From Chitinophaga sp. S165 (GTDB taxonomy: Bacteria > Bacteroidota > Bacteroidia > Chitinophagales > Chitinophagaceae), in the NCBI RefSeq assembly GCF_003182155.1, contig NZ_QGTG01000004.1, positions 1 to 64,000 of the forward strand: DNA of 64,000 bases, written 5' to 3'. The notes under the pieces were generated by a model. The model was not told the DNA's origin. It ran no database searches and worked only from the letters and a program-made list of their open reading frames with translations. How positions within the stretch are numbered: the first letter of the stretch is position 1; each line of letters opens with the position of its first letter. Made by a program: the position numbers and the translations under genes. Shown one piece after another: positions 9,321-17,528 of the stretch.

Positions 9321-10094
9321 TTACCACTGAAAGGGACCGTCAGGTCCTGTGAAGGTCAAAGTGGGGCCGTTGATATCGAGTGCTACGCGGATCGGCTCGC
9401 GCGAACCTACTTCAACGCTGTCAGTACCCTGGAAGTTGTTAAGTGCGGTGGCTGTAAAACCTGGGCTGACTGCGTTGACCTTTATGTGTTCTTTCTCCAG
9501 TTCCAAAGCAAAGGCCATCGTAACTGCATTAAGGGCCGTTTTAGACGCTGCATAGACAACGTCAAAATGTTCCCTTGCCCAGCAGGCAGGGTCGGCGATC
9601 CATGAGAGTGAAGCCAGGCCACTTGATACATTGAGAATACGGGCTGACGATGATTTTCTCAACAACGGCAACATTGCCTGTGTAATGCTAATAACGCCAA
9701 ATACGTTAGTCTCCCAAACGGTCCGTATATCATCGAGTGCGGCCATGCTGGCACGGTTAGCCTGGGTAATTTCCTCTAAAGTACGGCCTTGCTTGCCGGC
9801 GTGGGATATAGCCGCATTGTTTACCAGTAGGTCTAAGCGTCCCTGTTCCTTTTCAATACGGTTTACAGCTGCAGTAATAGTTGATTGCTTGGTAACATCC
9901 AGTTGGACGGCGTAAGCATTGGCACCGATGTCAGATGCAGCTTTTTCCCCATTGTTCTGATTACGCGATCCGATATATACGTAATAACCGTTGGCAGCAA
10001 GCGCTTTTGCGATCTGATAACCTACACCCTGGTTCGCCCCCGTTACAAGAGCAACAAGCTGATTGTTTGTTGATGATTTAAGTTGATTCTCCAT
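9321..10094 (-). CDS. Short-chain dehydrogenase/reductase
   Basis: Rossmann-fold NAD(P)-dependent oxidoreductase. The coenzyme motif TGANQGVG lies at residues 18-25, LVNNAA marks strand 4, and the catalytic Ser (NVSSG) and YAASK are present. I chose the ATG at 10094 (MENQLKSS); a longer frame would start at 10124 but adds ten unlikely residues and overlaps the divergent gene's upstream region. The substrate is unknown. The C-terminal tail (PIRVALDINGPTLTFTGPDG) is typical of the carbonyl-reductase-like branch. It probably forms a unit with the AraC regulator downstream. Confidence 0.85.
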   Translation of the reverse strand: MENQLKSSTNNQLVALVTGANQGVGYQIAKALAANGYYVYIGSRNQNNGEKAASDIGANAYAVQLDVTKQSTITAAVNRIEKEQGRLDLLVNNAAISHAGKQGRTLEEITQANRASMAALDDIRTVWETNVFGVISITQAMLPLLRKSSSARILNVSSGLASLSWIADPACWAREHFDVVYAASKTALNAVTMAFALELEKEHIKVNAVSPGFTATALNNFQGTDSVEVGSREPIRVALDINGPTLTFTGPDGPFQW

Positions 10095-10180
10095 AAGATT
10101 AATGCTTAATAATGCACAATGCAAAACTCATCAACCTTAATCTTGTTATAATAACCGAATCAAGGACATTCGTAACTGAA

Positions 10181-10825
10181 ATGAAAACAGCCTCTTCTAT
10201 GGGAATATTGAATAGATTATTTGGTAGATTTTTGAAACTATCTTCTGATGATAGGATAGACTTAACCAAAGTCTTTCCGAAGATAAAAGGGCTTTATGAA
10301 GAAGATACTCCAGATCCGAAGCCGGTTGAGAGAGTAATTGAAATGAGTCATGATGATAGTCCCGTTTATGAAACTATATCAACAGGTCTGGGTATTTTCT
10401 ACGTCCTGGACAAGGGTAGCCATTATTCATTCCTGCAAAACAGGGATCTGTCAACCACCATTACACTTGAAAAACTACACGAGATCGCGTTAAATAATTT
10501 GACTGAACAGGTGTTGGACAAAACGCAACTAAATGGGGATCCGGCTGATATCATGATGTTAGTGAACGGAGGGAATTTTGAAGCTACGATGATCTTGGTA
10601 GATCGCCTATGGAGCCAAGTGGAACGTCTGTTTAATGACCAGATATGCATCGCCTTGCCGGCTCGCGATCTCTTATTCATTTCCGGCAGAAATAATCCGG
10701 TTGGGCGGGAAAGCCTTCGTGCCGCCGTTCGAAAGGCTTTTGATAGCCAGGACCTTGAGGGGGCATTGGTCAGACATATCTATGCACGTGAAAATAATCA
10801 ATGGATTTTAATTGAAACAGTTTGA
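10181..10825 (+). CDS. DUF1444 family protein (YtpQ-like)
   Basis: 214 residues from the ATG at 10181, preferred over an in-frame ATG at 10112 because the protein-like part begins MKTASSMGILNRLFGRFLK. The C-terminal half matches the DUF1444/YtpQ pattern: ICIALPARDLLFISG and REPSLRAAV-like helix (RESLRAAVRKAF), then IYARENNQWIL. Cytosolic, with no signal peptide or membrane segment. The family has no settled function. It is divergent from the short-chain dehydrogenase. Confidence 0.65.
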   Translation: MKTASSMGILNRLFGRFLKLSSDDRIDLTKVFPKIKGLYEEDTPDPKPVERVIEMSHDDSPVYETISTGLGIFYVLDKGSHYSFLQNRDLSTTITLEKLHEIALNNLTEQVLDKTQLNGDPADIMMLVNGGNFEATMILVDRLWSQVERLFNDQICIALPARDLLFISGRNNPVGRESLRAAVRKAFDSQDLEGALVRHIYARENNQWILIETV

Positions 10826-10904
10826 ATTGAGGGTGAACTAATCGAATAAAGAAGTGTTTTTAAAAAATTGCTTATATTATAATCGTCTGAAATAAGATTA
10901 TACT

Positions 10905-11150
10905 ATGATTGGAAATAAATTAATCATCGCCCTTGTTCATATTTTTCTGTGGCTTTTCTTATCTCTGGGTTATTTATTTCTGTCAGAACCAATCACTGTA
11001 TATATGTGTCCGGGATATCATAATGTAACTATATGGTTAATGGTATTATCGGCAGGACTTACTTTAATTTTTATAGCAACAGCAATCTCATTGATTGTAA
11101 GTTTTAGAATTGTAAAAAAGAGGAGACTTAAATCACTAGTTACTGCCTAA
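10905..11150 (+). CDS. Small two-helix membrane protein
   Basis: 81 residues with two clear membrane spans (about 7-27 and 43-68) separated by a short loop containing YMCPGYHNV, and a basic cytoplasmic tail (RIVKKRRLKS). No family recognised. It is preceded by an AT-rich gap. The gene could be a short hypothetical of no special role, but hydrophobicity and topology are convincing for a real protein. Confidence 0.5.
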   Translation: MIGNKLIIALVHIFLWLFLSLGYLFLSEPITVYMCPGYHNVTIWLMVLSAGLTLIFIATAISLIVSFRIVKKRRLKSLVTA

Positions 11151-11315
11151 TAATTCAACAATAGTCGGGTAGACATTTTTGTCATAAAAAGATCCAATAG
11201 TCCGTTTAATCTCCTTAAAGTAACAGCTTACAGGTTTCAAAGACTTTTTCACCAAGAGATTAAATACCAGATCCAGTAGTGCTGTGTCAATGCTCGCCCT
11301 TTCCGGTTGTAATTC
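11136..11315 (-). pseudogene. Possible 3' remnant of a broken gene
   Basis: A minus-strand open frame of about 60 codons, bounded upstream by an in-frame TAG (11316-11318), reads like real protein: LDLVFNLLVKKSLKPVSC then YFKEIKRTIGSFYDKNVY and PTIVELLGSN before its stop. Upstream of the TAG the same frame continues VEMALAL. There is no start codon. I read it as a decayed gene interrupted by a stop; the family is not recognised. Its last bases overlap the convergent membrane-protein gene. The rest of 11316-11471 shows nothing else. Confidence 0.3.
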
Positions 11316-11471
11316 CTAAAGGGCAAGGGCCATCTCAACAGCATTTGGTGGTCACCGGAAAAAGCGCTGCAAACAGAAAAGTTATCAATAGACCTTAATA
11401 CAATAAGACTCGCTTTTACCTCTCCGGCTTAGTGTCGGCGGCGGATACAGGACTATATGCTCCTTCGTTCG

Positions 11472-11825
11472 CTAAACCGCTTTACGTTGTTTGCTTCCCC
11501 AGCTGCTTAGCTGGTCTAAAATAGGCAGTAATTCTTTCGCTACTTCAGTAATCTCGTATTCAACTCTCGGAGGAATTTCAGCATACACAGTACGTTTGAT
11601 CAAACCGTCCTTTTCCATTGTTTTCAGTTGGAGGCTAAGCATCCGTTCCGACATGTAGGAGAATTCTTTTTTAAGTTCATTGAACCTTAGTTTATTTTTA
11701 GACAGTTTGTACAGCAATAACAATTTCCATCTGCCTTCTATTTTCTGAACAGCATAGGTAAGGTCACAATTGACGATACATTGTTCATTCCGCGTATAAG
11801 TGGAGTTTTCTTTCCTTGTAGTCAT
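11472..11825 (-). CDS. HxlR-family transcriptional regulator
   Basis: 117-residue winged helix-turn-helix protein: CDLTYAVQKIEGRWKLLLLY, FNELKKEFSYMSERMLSLQL and the wing ending RVEYEITEVA, the standard HxlR pattern. Two cysteines near the N-terminus (CIVNC) could be a redox or electrophile sensor, as known in some family members. It is divergent from a short-chain dehydrogenase across about 90 bases that contain a near-palindrome GGTAGTACC at 11856-11864, a weak operator candidate. Confidence 0.9.
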   Translation of the reverse strand: MTTRKENSTYTRNEQCIVNCDLTYAVQKIEGRWKLLLLYKLSKNKLRFNELKKEFSYMSERMLSLQLKTMEKDGLIKRTVYAEIPPRVEYEITEVAKELLPILDQLSSWGSKQRKAV

Positions 11826-11916
11826 TACTTACAAATTTGTTCGTGCCTAACAATCGGTAGTACCTATGTTAAAGTTAATCACAACGGTCTACGTTTGCAA
11901 AGAAAAAATTGATTTT

Positions 11917-12669
11917 ATGGATCTGTATTTAAAAGGAAAAACAGCAATAGTAACCGGTGCCAGTCAGGGATTGGGCCGGGCAATCGCAAGGGAGCTGGCT
12001 ATGGAAGGAGTGAAGGTGTTTGCCACAGCAAGAAACAAAGAACTGCTGGATAGTTTTAAGGCAGAAGTTGTAGGTATGGGTGGAACAGAACCTATATTAT
12101 TCATACAGGATATTATGATGAATGATGGGCCGAAAAATATTGCGACAGCTGCAATGTCGGCATTAGGACACGTTGATATCCTTATCAACAATGCGGGGCA
12201 AAGCCGTCCTGTAGATGTGGTCGGTCCTGAAGAAACATGGGTTGAATCCGTAACGTTGGATTTCGATCGCCCTCGTCAATTGACGCAACAGCTGTTGCCA
12301 GGTATGATAGAACGCAGGCAGGGTGTTATTTTGAATCTCTCCAGTAGTTATGAACTACGTTCTGTCAACGTCTCGGCTGTCGCCAAGGCTGGTTTGGTTG
12401 CATGGTCAAAAGCATTGGCCGGTCAGCTAGGGCGTTATAATATCAGGGTTAATTGTCTGCAACCTGGCTTGCTGGATACCCAGAATGTCCGTAATATCTT
12501 TTCTAACGAGGCACGTAAGGCCTTTGCTGAACGGGAGATACCGTTAGGCGATTTCGGTGAGGCGGAGGATGCGGCTAATATGGCAACCTTTCTGGTCTCT
12601 CCGCGCGCAAAGTATATAACCGGCATCGTGGCTCCTGTTGATGGAGGATTCCGGCGTTATGCATTCTGA
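11917..12669 (+). CDS. Short-chain dehydrogenase-like protein lacking the catalytic Tyr
   Basis: 250 residues from the ATG at 11917 (MDLYLKGK), where the conserved fold begins. The coenzyme motif TGASQGLG is at 13-20, NNAG at 91-94 and the active-site Ser region LNLSSS at 139-144. At the place of the usual Tyr-x-x-x-Lys the protein reads SAVAK (153-157), so Lys157 is present but the Tyr position is Ser, and the loop before it seems about three residues short. The C-terminus (GIVAPVDGGFRRYAF) is ordinary. It may be a divergent subfamily or have lost reductase activity. Probably controlled by the divergent HxlR regulator. Confidence 0.8.
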   Translation: MDLYLKGKTAIVTGASQGLGRAIARELAMEGVKVFATARNKELLDSFKAEVVGMGGTEPILFIQDIMMNDGPKNIATAAMSALGHVDILINNAGQSRPVDVVGPEETWVESVTLDFDRPRQLTQQLLPGMIERRQGVILNLSSSYELRSVNVSAVAKAGLVAWSKALAGQLGRYNIRVNCLQPGLLDTQNVRNIFSNEARKAFAEREIPLGDFGEAEDAANMATFLVSPRAKYITGIVAPVDGGFRRYAF

Positions 12670-12678
12670 TGTAGGGAA

Positions 12679-12735
12679 CTATCTAAAACAAGCAGGTGTC
12701 TCAAATATTTGAAGACACCTGCTTGTTTTAGATAG
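12679..12735. terminator. Bidirectional terminator, 23-bp perfect stem
   Basis: 12679-12701 is exactly complementary to 12713-12735 with an 11-base loop. Each outer flank of the stem carries TTTTAGAT or its complement, so either transcript ends in a U-containing tail. It lies between the convergent short-chain dehydrogenase and hydrolase genes. Confidence 0.85.
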
Positions 12736-12743
12736 AAAACGAT

Positions 12744-13532
12744 TTATTTGTTGACACCGGCTTTTGCTGCTTCTTCTATTACTTTGGCAACGGCAGCAGG
12801 CTGTGAGATGTAAACTACATGGCTGGCTTTTACCTCTGTTACTTTCGCACCTATCTTCTTATACATTGCTCTTTCCAGTACAGGATTGATCGCTTTATCT
12901 TCTGTCGCAACAATTGCATAAGAAGGCTTAGTCTTCCAGGCAGCTTCAGTCAGCGGAGCGGTAAAGCATGCGCCAACAATTGGCTGCTGGGAGTCGTACA
13001 TAAATGAAGCTTTCGCAGCACTCACGTCGGCAGAAAAACATTCATGGAAGAGAGCCTTGTCGAAATAGACAACACCATTTGCATCTGCAGGGAGAATACC
13101 ATTTTTAGGCAGCGCCGGACCTGACTGATAAACATCTAATGTTGATTGGCCGACTTCAGGAGAGAAAGCTGCAACATACACGAGACTTGCAACTTTAGGA
13201 GATACACCTGCTTGCGTAATAACAGAACCACCCCAGGAATGACCAACTAAAACAGCAGGACCATTTTGTCTGTCCAGAGCTCGCGTTGCTGCCTGAACAT
13301 CATCATTCAGGGAAGTCAGCGGATTTTGTACCAGTGTTACGTTGTAGCCATCTTTTTTCAGAATTTTATAGACATCTTCCCAACCGGATGCGTCGGCAAA
13401 TGCACCGTGGACGATTACAATATTCTTAACCGGAGAAGATCCCTGTGCAATACTGTTTTTGGCTGCAAAAGAAGATAAAAAGGTCAGGGCCACAAATGCA
13501 ATTGACTTACGGAGTTTAATGTTAAGTTTCAT
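12744..13532 (-). CDS. Exported alpha/beta hydrolase
   Basis: 262 residues with a signal peptide (cleavage near residue 30, NSIAQG). The oxyanion segment VHGAFADASGW (41-51) and nucleophile elbow GHSWGG (Ser99) mark the alpha/beta hydrolase fold; TEDKAINP and ASHVVYISQP supply the likely acid and His. Close in pattern to the RsbQ/salicylate-esterase-like group. Periplasmic; substrate unknown. It stands alone and converges on the dehydrogenase across a strong terminator. Confidence 0.88.
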   Translation of the reverse strand: MKLNIKLRKSIAFVALTFLSSFAAKNSIAQGSSPVKNIVIVHGAFADASGWEDVYKILKKDGYNVTLVQNPLTSLNDDVQAATRALDRQNGPAVLVGHSWGGSVITQAGVSPKVASLVYVAAFSPEVGQSTLDVYQSGPALPKNGILPADANGVVYFDKALFHECFSADVSAAKASFMYDSQQPIVGACFTAPLTEAAWKTKPSYAIVATEDKAINPVLERAMYKKIGAKVTEVKASHVVYISQPAAVAKVIEEAAKAGVNK

Positions 13533-13761
13533 ATTAAGTTGGTTTGTTTGAAGGTTTAAATGCTATACCATTTAAAGGCAGTAACATTGTTTGTTGTTTC
13601 CGGGAGTAAAACTATATGTACATGGCAAATAAAGCCACTACATAATGTTAGAATGGACAATTTCACTATTGAAGCAGACATTCTAAGGCATGAAAAATTG
13701 GAGTGTTGTTATTTAGCTCGTCTTCGGATGTATTTTCATCCGTTCTTGACCTTATTACAAA

Positions 13762-13789
13762 CGAAATCCTCTCGGGAAAGAGGATTTCG
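13762..13789 (-). terminator. Hairpin downstream of the aldehyde dehydrogenase
   Basis: CGAAATCCTCT at 13762-13772 pairs exactly with AGAGGATTTCG at 13779-13789 around a 6-base loop. Read on the minus strand it is followed by TTTGTAATAAGG and lies about 80 bases past the dehydrogenase stop. I see no supported gene in 13533-13869; an open frame there has no protein-like features. Confidence 0.5.
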
Positions 13790-13869
13790 CCATCGGAATA
13801 AGCATGAACGCCAACCTGCTGTTAGCCGGTTCTATGCTGTGTTTCATTATTGAAATAGTCAGTATAACC

Positions 13870-15285
13870 TCAAGATATAACGGCTTTGGTTTCCAGGAAG
13901 CCTTCCAGACCGAATATTCCGTTTTCCCTGCCAATGCCTGATTGCTTGAATCCGCCGAATGGAGCTAAAGGATCATGCTTTAACGTATTGACCAATACTC
14001 TGCCTGCTTTAAGGCGGGAGGCCAGTTTATTGGCGCGATCCACGTCTTTAGAGCTAATGTATGCCATTAAACCGTAGCCGTTGTCGTTTGCAATAGCAAC
14101 TGCCTCTTCCTCATTGCTGTAAGGAATAACACTAAGTACAGGTCCGAAGATCTCTTCTCTGGCAATACGCATATTATTATTCACGCCCATAAAAATTGTA
14201 GGCTTTACATAATAGCCATTGTCAAGTCCTTCCGGTCTGCCGGTACCGCCCCATATAATTTCTGCACCTTCTTCCCGGCCGATATTGATATATTGTTGTA
14301 TGCGGTCGTATTGCTTTTGGCTGGCAACAGGACCTACATTAACATCATCATTATAAGGTCTGCCTACTTTAAAGTTTTCGGTGGCTTTCAGCAATGCTTC
14401 TCTTACTTCAGCTATTTTACTTTCGGGGACTAATAGCCTGGAACCGGCCACACATGCCTGTCCGTTGTTCATAAAGGAAGCCTGGAGTGCCATTGGTATG
14501 GCTGTAGAGATATCGGCATCATCTAATATGATATTGGCAGATTTACCACTTAACTCAAGCGTCACTCTCTTCATTGTTGCAACTGACTGCTGAGCAATTA
14601 GCTTGCCTACCTGTGTAGAACCTGTAAAAGAGATCTTGGTAACATCTACACTTTCCATAAGTGCCTTGCTGATAACATCTCCCCGTCCATTCACCATATT
14701 AACTACACCTGCGGGTAAACCTGCGGCGTGAATACACTCCATGATGATCTGAGACTGCCAGGGACTGAATTCACTCGGTTTGATAATAACTGTACAGCCG
14801 GCAGCCAGTGCAGGTGCTACTTTTGCAGCGATAGAACCTGAACTTGAATTCCAGGGCGTAAATAATGCAGCAACGCCAACCGGCTCCATTACCACTTTCG
14901 ATTCGTTAACATTTTTTTCGAACTGATACTGTTCAAGAACTGGTATGTATCCTGAAAATGTAGTAGCCGCAAGCATATTTGACCACTTCGCCCGTTCTTT
15001 TGTAGCACCGTATTCAAAGATGGTGGCTTCTATGAGGTCATCAATTCTCTTCATGATCTCGTCATGGATCTTTTGAAGGTAAGCTGCCCTTTCCTTTATA
15101 GTGCTCTGGGAATAATGTTTAAGTGCCTCGGTGGCAGCTGCGATAGCATCCTCTGTATCGCTGTCGTTCGCGTAGGTAAGTTGCGCTACGATTGATCCGT
15201 CTACCGGACTAATGATGTCTGCTTTCTCTGTTCCTTTGGGGGAAATAAACCGCCCGTTAATGTAAATCTGATCTATCTGTTTCAT
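13870..15285 (-). CDS. NAD(P)-dependent aldehyde dehydrogenase
   Basis: 471 residues, full length for the family. Present are the oxyanion region TPWNSSSGS (the usual Asn), the coenzyme motif FTGSTQVG, the general base Glu in LELSGKSANI, the catalytic Cys278 in NNGQACVAGS and the late motif EEIFGPVLSV. It oxidises an aldehyde to the acid in the cytosol; the substrate cannot be read from the sequence. It stands alone, with a possible promoter box just upstream and a hairpin downstream. Confidence 0.9.
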   Translation of the reverse strand: MKQIDQIYINGRFISPKGTEKADIISPVDGSIVAQLTYANDSDTEDAIAAATEALKHYSQSTIKERAAYLQKIHDEIMKRIDDLIEATIFEYGATKERAKWSNMLAATTFSGYIPVLEQYQFEKNVNESKVVMEPVGVAALFTPWNSSSGSIAAKVAPALAAGCTVIIKPSEFSPWQSQIIMECIHAAGLPAGVVNMVNGRGDVISKALMESVDVTKISFTGSTQVGKLIAQQSVATMKRVTLELSGKSANIILDDADISTAIPMALQASFMNNGQACVAGSRLLVPESKIAEVREALLKATENFKVGRPYNDDVNVGPVASQKQYDRIQQYINIGREEGAEIIWGGTGRPEGLDNGYYVKPTIFMGVNNNMRIAREEIFGPVLSVIPYSNEEEAVAIANDNGYGLMAYISSKDVDRANKLASRLKAGRVLVNTLKHDPLAPFGGFKQSGIGRENGIFGLEGFLETKAVIS

Positions 15286-15301
15286 TGTTCCTTGTTTTAC
15301 A

Positions 15302-15309
15302 CAAAATTA
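15302..15309 (-). promoter_or_regulatory. Candidate -7 box TAATTTTG
   Basis: A perfect match on the minus strand to the Bacteroidota -7 consensus TAnnTTTG, about 17 bases before the aldehyde dehydrogenase start. No TTTG is seen at the expected -33 distance, so this rests on one box only. Confidence 0.35.
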
Positions 15310-15479
15310 CTGCGGCATTCAACACTGAGCTTTGTTTCAGAGTTCAATTTGCTTTGTTGTCGGGTCCAACGTAGCCGTTTGGGGATTGTGTAATAGACTT
15401 ATGTGCACTAGCGACGGGCGTTAGCGTAGAAGATAAGGATGGACTTAAAATCTGATTAAAAATGTTTGTGAATAGTTGA

Positions 15480-15890
15480 TCAGCTAGTTATAGTGTTCTC
15501 TTTTATTCTGTTAATCTTATTCCCGGTAATCAATTTTTCAGCCAGTATAGTGAAGCCTATGCCCAGTGTATAAGATAGTATATCTGTCCACGTGAAGTAG
15601 TTGCCAATAACAATATTAGCTGTGCGCGAATGTTCAAGGCCTAAAAGCTTCACCACTTTAAAATACTGTAATGTTTCTACCAAATAAGAAAAGGCCAGCA
15701 CAGCTAACGCTACCTGTATCATGGGCGCTTGAACAAAGCTGCGTACAAAGCAATATATTAAAATAACTACCAGGAAATCGCCGACATAAGGGCGGATGAA
15801 CCCATCATGCAAATAAACAGCGATGAGGACTTCTATAGCAAAGATCAAAAGGGCAAGAAGAAAGTACAACCAGTTAAAACGTAATTTCAT
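15480..15890 (-). CDS. DUF2809 membrane protein
   Basis: 136 residues with four predicted membrane spans. The pattern FIRPYVGDFLVVILIYCFVR and the later ETLQYF.. VKLLGLEHSRTANIVIG with FTWTDILSYTLG are typical of DUF2809 proteins, which are small inner-membrane proteins of unknown role. No operon partner. Confidence 0.8.
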   Translation of the reverse strand: MKLRFNWLYFLLALLIFAIEVLIAVYLHDGFIRPYVGDFLVVILIYCFVRSFVQAPMIQVALAVLAFSYLVETLQYFKVVKLLGLEHSRTANIVIGNYFTWTDILSYTLGIGFTILAEKLITGNKINRIKENTITS

Positions 15891-15993
15891 TGAATTGGTT
15901 TAAGGATCAGCATTATAGAATATAGTAAGAGTTTACGACTTTTAGCCTGTTGCTCTGTTAATAACTTCATTGTCAGTTATGTTTCAAACTATC

Positions 15994-16986
15994 TTAATTA
16001 TAACCATTAATCAGACTAACCACCACTTGCGCGATAATATCCTTTTCATCCGGCTTACTTTCCGCAATCATCAGCGTCAATGCGACCAAAGCGTTATCAG
16101 CAATACGCTTGCTTCCATCTTCATGATACAGGATACGATTTTTTTCTAAGAACCATACGAATAAGAATGCTGCAATTCTTTTGTTGCCATCCGAGAACGA
16201 GTGATTTTTTACTACAAAGTATAACAGATGCGCAGCTTTCTCTTCTATGCTGGGATAAAAATCATTACCGCCAAATGATTGATAGATTGTAGCAATAGAA
16301 CTTCTGAATGATTCATCTTTTTCGTTGCCGAACAGACTACTTCCTCCAAATTTTTCCCTTAAGCCCCGGATTGCGTTCATGGCTTCATCATATGTGGCAA
16401 TAAAGACCTGATCTGAATGTGTGGCTTCTATAGTTAGCCTGCGATGATCATATTTATCCAGAATATCCAGTGCATAGGTATAGTCTGTGATAACTTTTAA
16501 CAAGCCACTGGCTTCATCATTCGTTAAAGGGTTATTTTCAAGTACATTACCCAGTAAACGGACCGTTTGTTTTAGTGCGTTAAATTGCTGTCCTTGTTCT
16601 TTCAAATGTTTCTCATTGATGGAGTAACCCTGGATAAGGTAATCCTTCAGGACTTTATTGGCCCATATGCGGAACTGGGTCCCTCTTTTTGAACTTACCC
16701 GGTAGCCTACTGATAAAATAACGTCGAGGTTATAATGGGTTATATTGCGTCTGACACTTCGTTTGCCTTCTTGTTGAACTACCGAGTATTTCTCGGTAGT
16801 TGATTTTTCATCTAGTTCCCCTTCGTCATAAATATTTTTAATATGAAGGCCTATTGTATCGGAATCTTTCTCAAAGAGCTCTGCCATAAAGCGTTGTGAA
16901 AGCCATAAGGTCTCATTTTCCAGTGTTACATCAACTGATGTTTGCCCATCTGCAGTTTGATAAATAATAATTTGACTGTTATTCAT
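15994..16986 (-). CDS. RhuM-Fic/Doc fusion protein
   Basis: 330 residues. The N-terminal 190 residues are the RhuM virulence-protein domain (ENETLWLSQRFMAELFEKD, then VILSVGYRVSSKRGTQFRIW). The C-terminal part is a Fic/Doc domain with the motif HSFSDGNKR starting at His262, which fits the Doc-type form HxFx[DN][AG]NKR. Canonical Fic enzymes have GNGR and transfer AMP; Doc with NKR phosphorylates, so the reaction may be phosphotransfer. No autoinhibitory S/TxxxE(G/N) motif or antitoxin gene is obvious beside it. Such genes are common in Bacteroidota mobile or defence regions. Confidence 0.8.
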   Translation of the reverse strand: MNNSQIIIYQTADGQTSVDVTLENETLWLSQRFMAELFEKDSDTIGLHIKNIYDEGELDEKSTTEKYSVVQQEGKRSVRRNITHYNLDVILSVGYRVSSKRGTQFRIWANKVLKDYLIQGYSINEKHLKEQGQQFNALKQTVRLLGNVLENNPLTNDEASGLLKVITDYTYALDILDKYDHRRLTIEATHSDQVFIATYDEAMNAIRGLREKFGGSSLFGNEKDESFRSSIATIYQSFGGNDFYPSIEEKAAHLLYFVVKNHSFSDGNKRIAAFLFVWFLEKNRILYHEDGSKRIADNALVALTLMIAESKPDEKDIIAQVVVSLINGYN

Positions 16987-17528
16987 AACTTTTCTCTTAT
17001 ATGGTTGGTTACTATTAAATAAATTTCAGACTTATCGAATCAATAAATTAGAACCTCATTCACCAGGAATCAGGTCAGAAAGTCTATTCTAATTTTATAA
17101 TACTATCGAATCACAGATCCTCAACATAACTTGTGGATCAGGTAAATAAAATTAGAACGTAATAAATTTAGGGGGAGATATTACAGCAAGTTACATAATC
17201 TTTTGATATGAGAGATTTTCTGTAAATTTTTTTTCTTCAACTTTAATAACAAAAACACCGTTCCTGGAAGTGAGAATATTGTGACCTCCAATACCAACAA
17301 CCAATAAATTCCAACAAGAATTTCATTTAATGCAAACGGTTGCATAACTTAGGATCAATATTCCGGGTTTATGAAAAAGAAGGGGTAATACCCACTATCC
17401 ATCCCTCTTTTTCTCAATAGAAAATACTGTCCATAACTGACATCATTACCTTCAGGAGTAATGAATCATGAAACCGTTGCCTGTAATTACCGGCTACTGA
17501 TATTATAACACTTAATTCACTATTAATA
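16987..17528. other. Long AT-rich intergenic region
   Basis: About 540 bases between divergent genes. I find no protein-like frame. It contains the copies TATCGAATCA (near 17034 and 17104) and AATTAGAAC (near 17046 and 17147), and the operator listed at 17331. It presumably carries the promoters of both flanking genes. Confidence 0.5.
17331..17344. promoter_or_regulatory. LacI-family operator-like palindrome
   Basis: TGCAAACGGTTGCA is a near-perfect 14-base palindrome with the central CG of LacI/GalR-family operators. It lies 185 bases before the GH2 glycosidase. A similar site lies before the glycosidase gene at 32050. No LacI-type gene is in the window. Confidence 0.5.

Noticed and set aside
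11856..11864. GGTAGTACC as a firm HxlR operator
   Set aside because: Only nine bases and one copy; kept as a remark in the regulator entry.
13560..13853. 97-codon open frame upstream of the hydrolase
   Set aside because: No protein-like composition or start context, and it runs through a perfect terminator-type hairpin at 13762.
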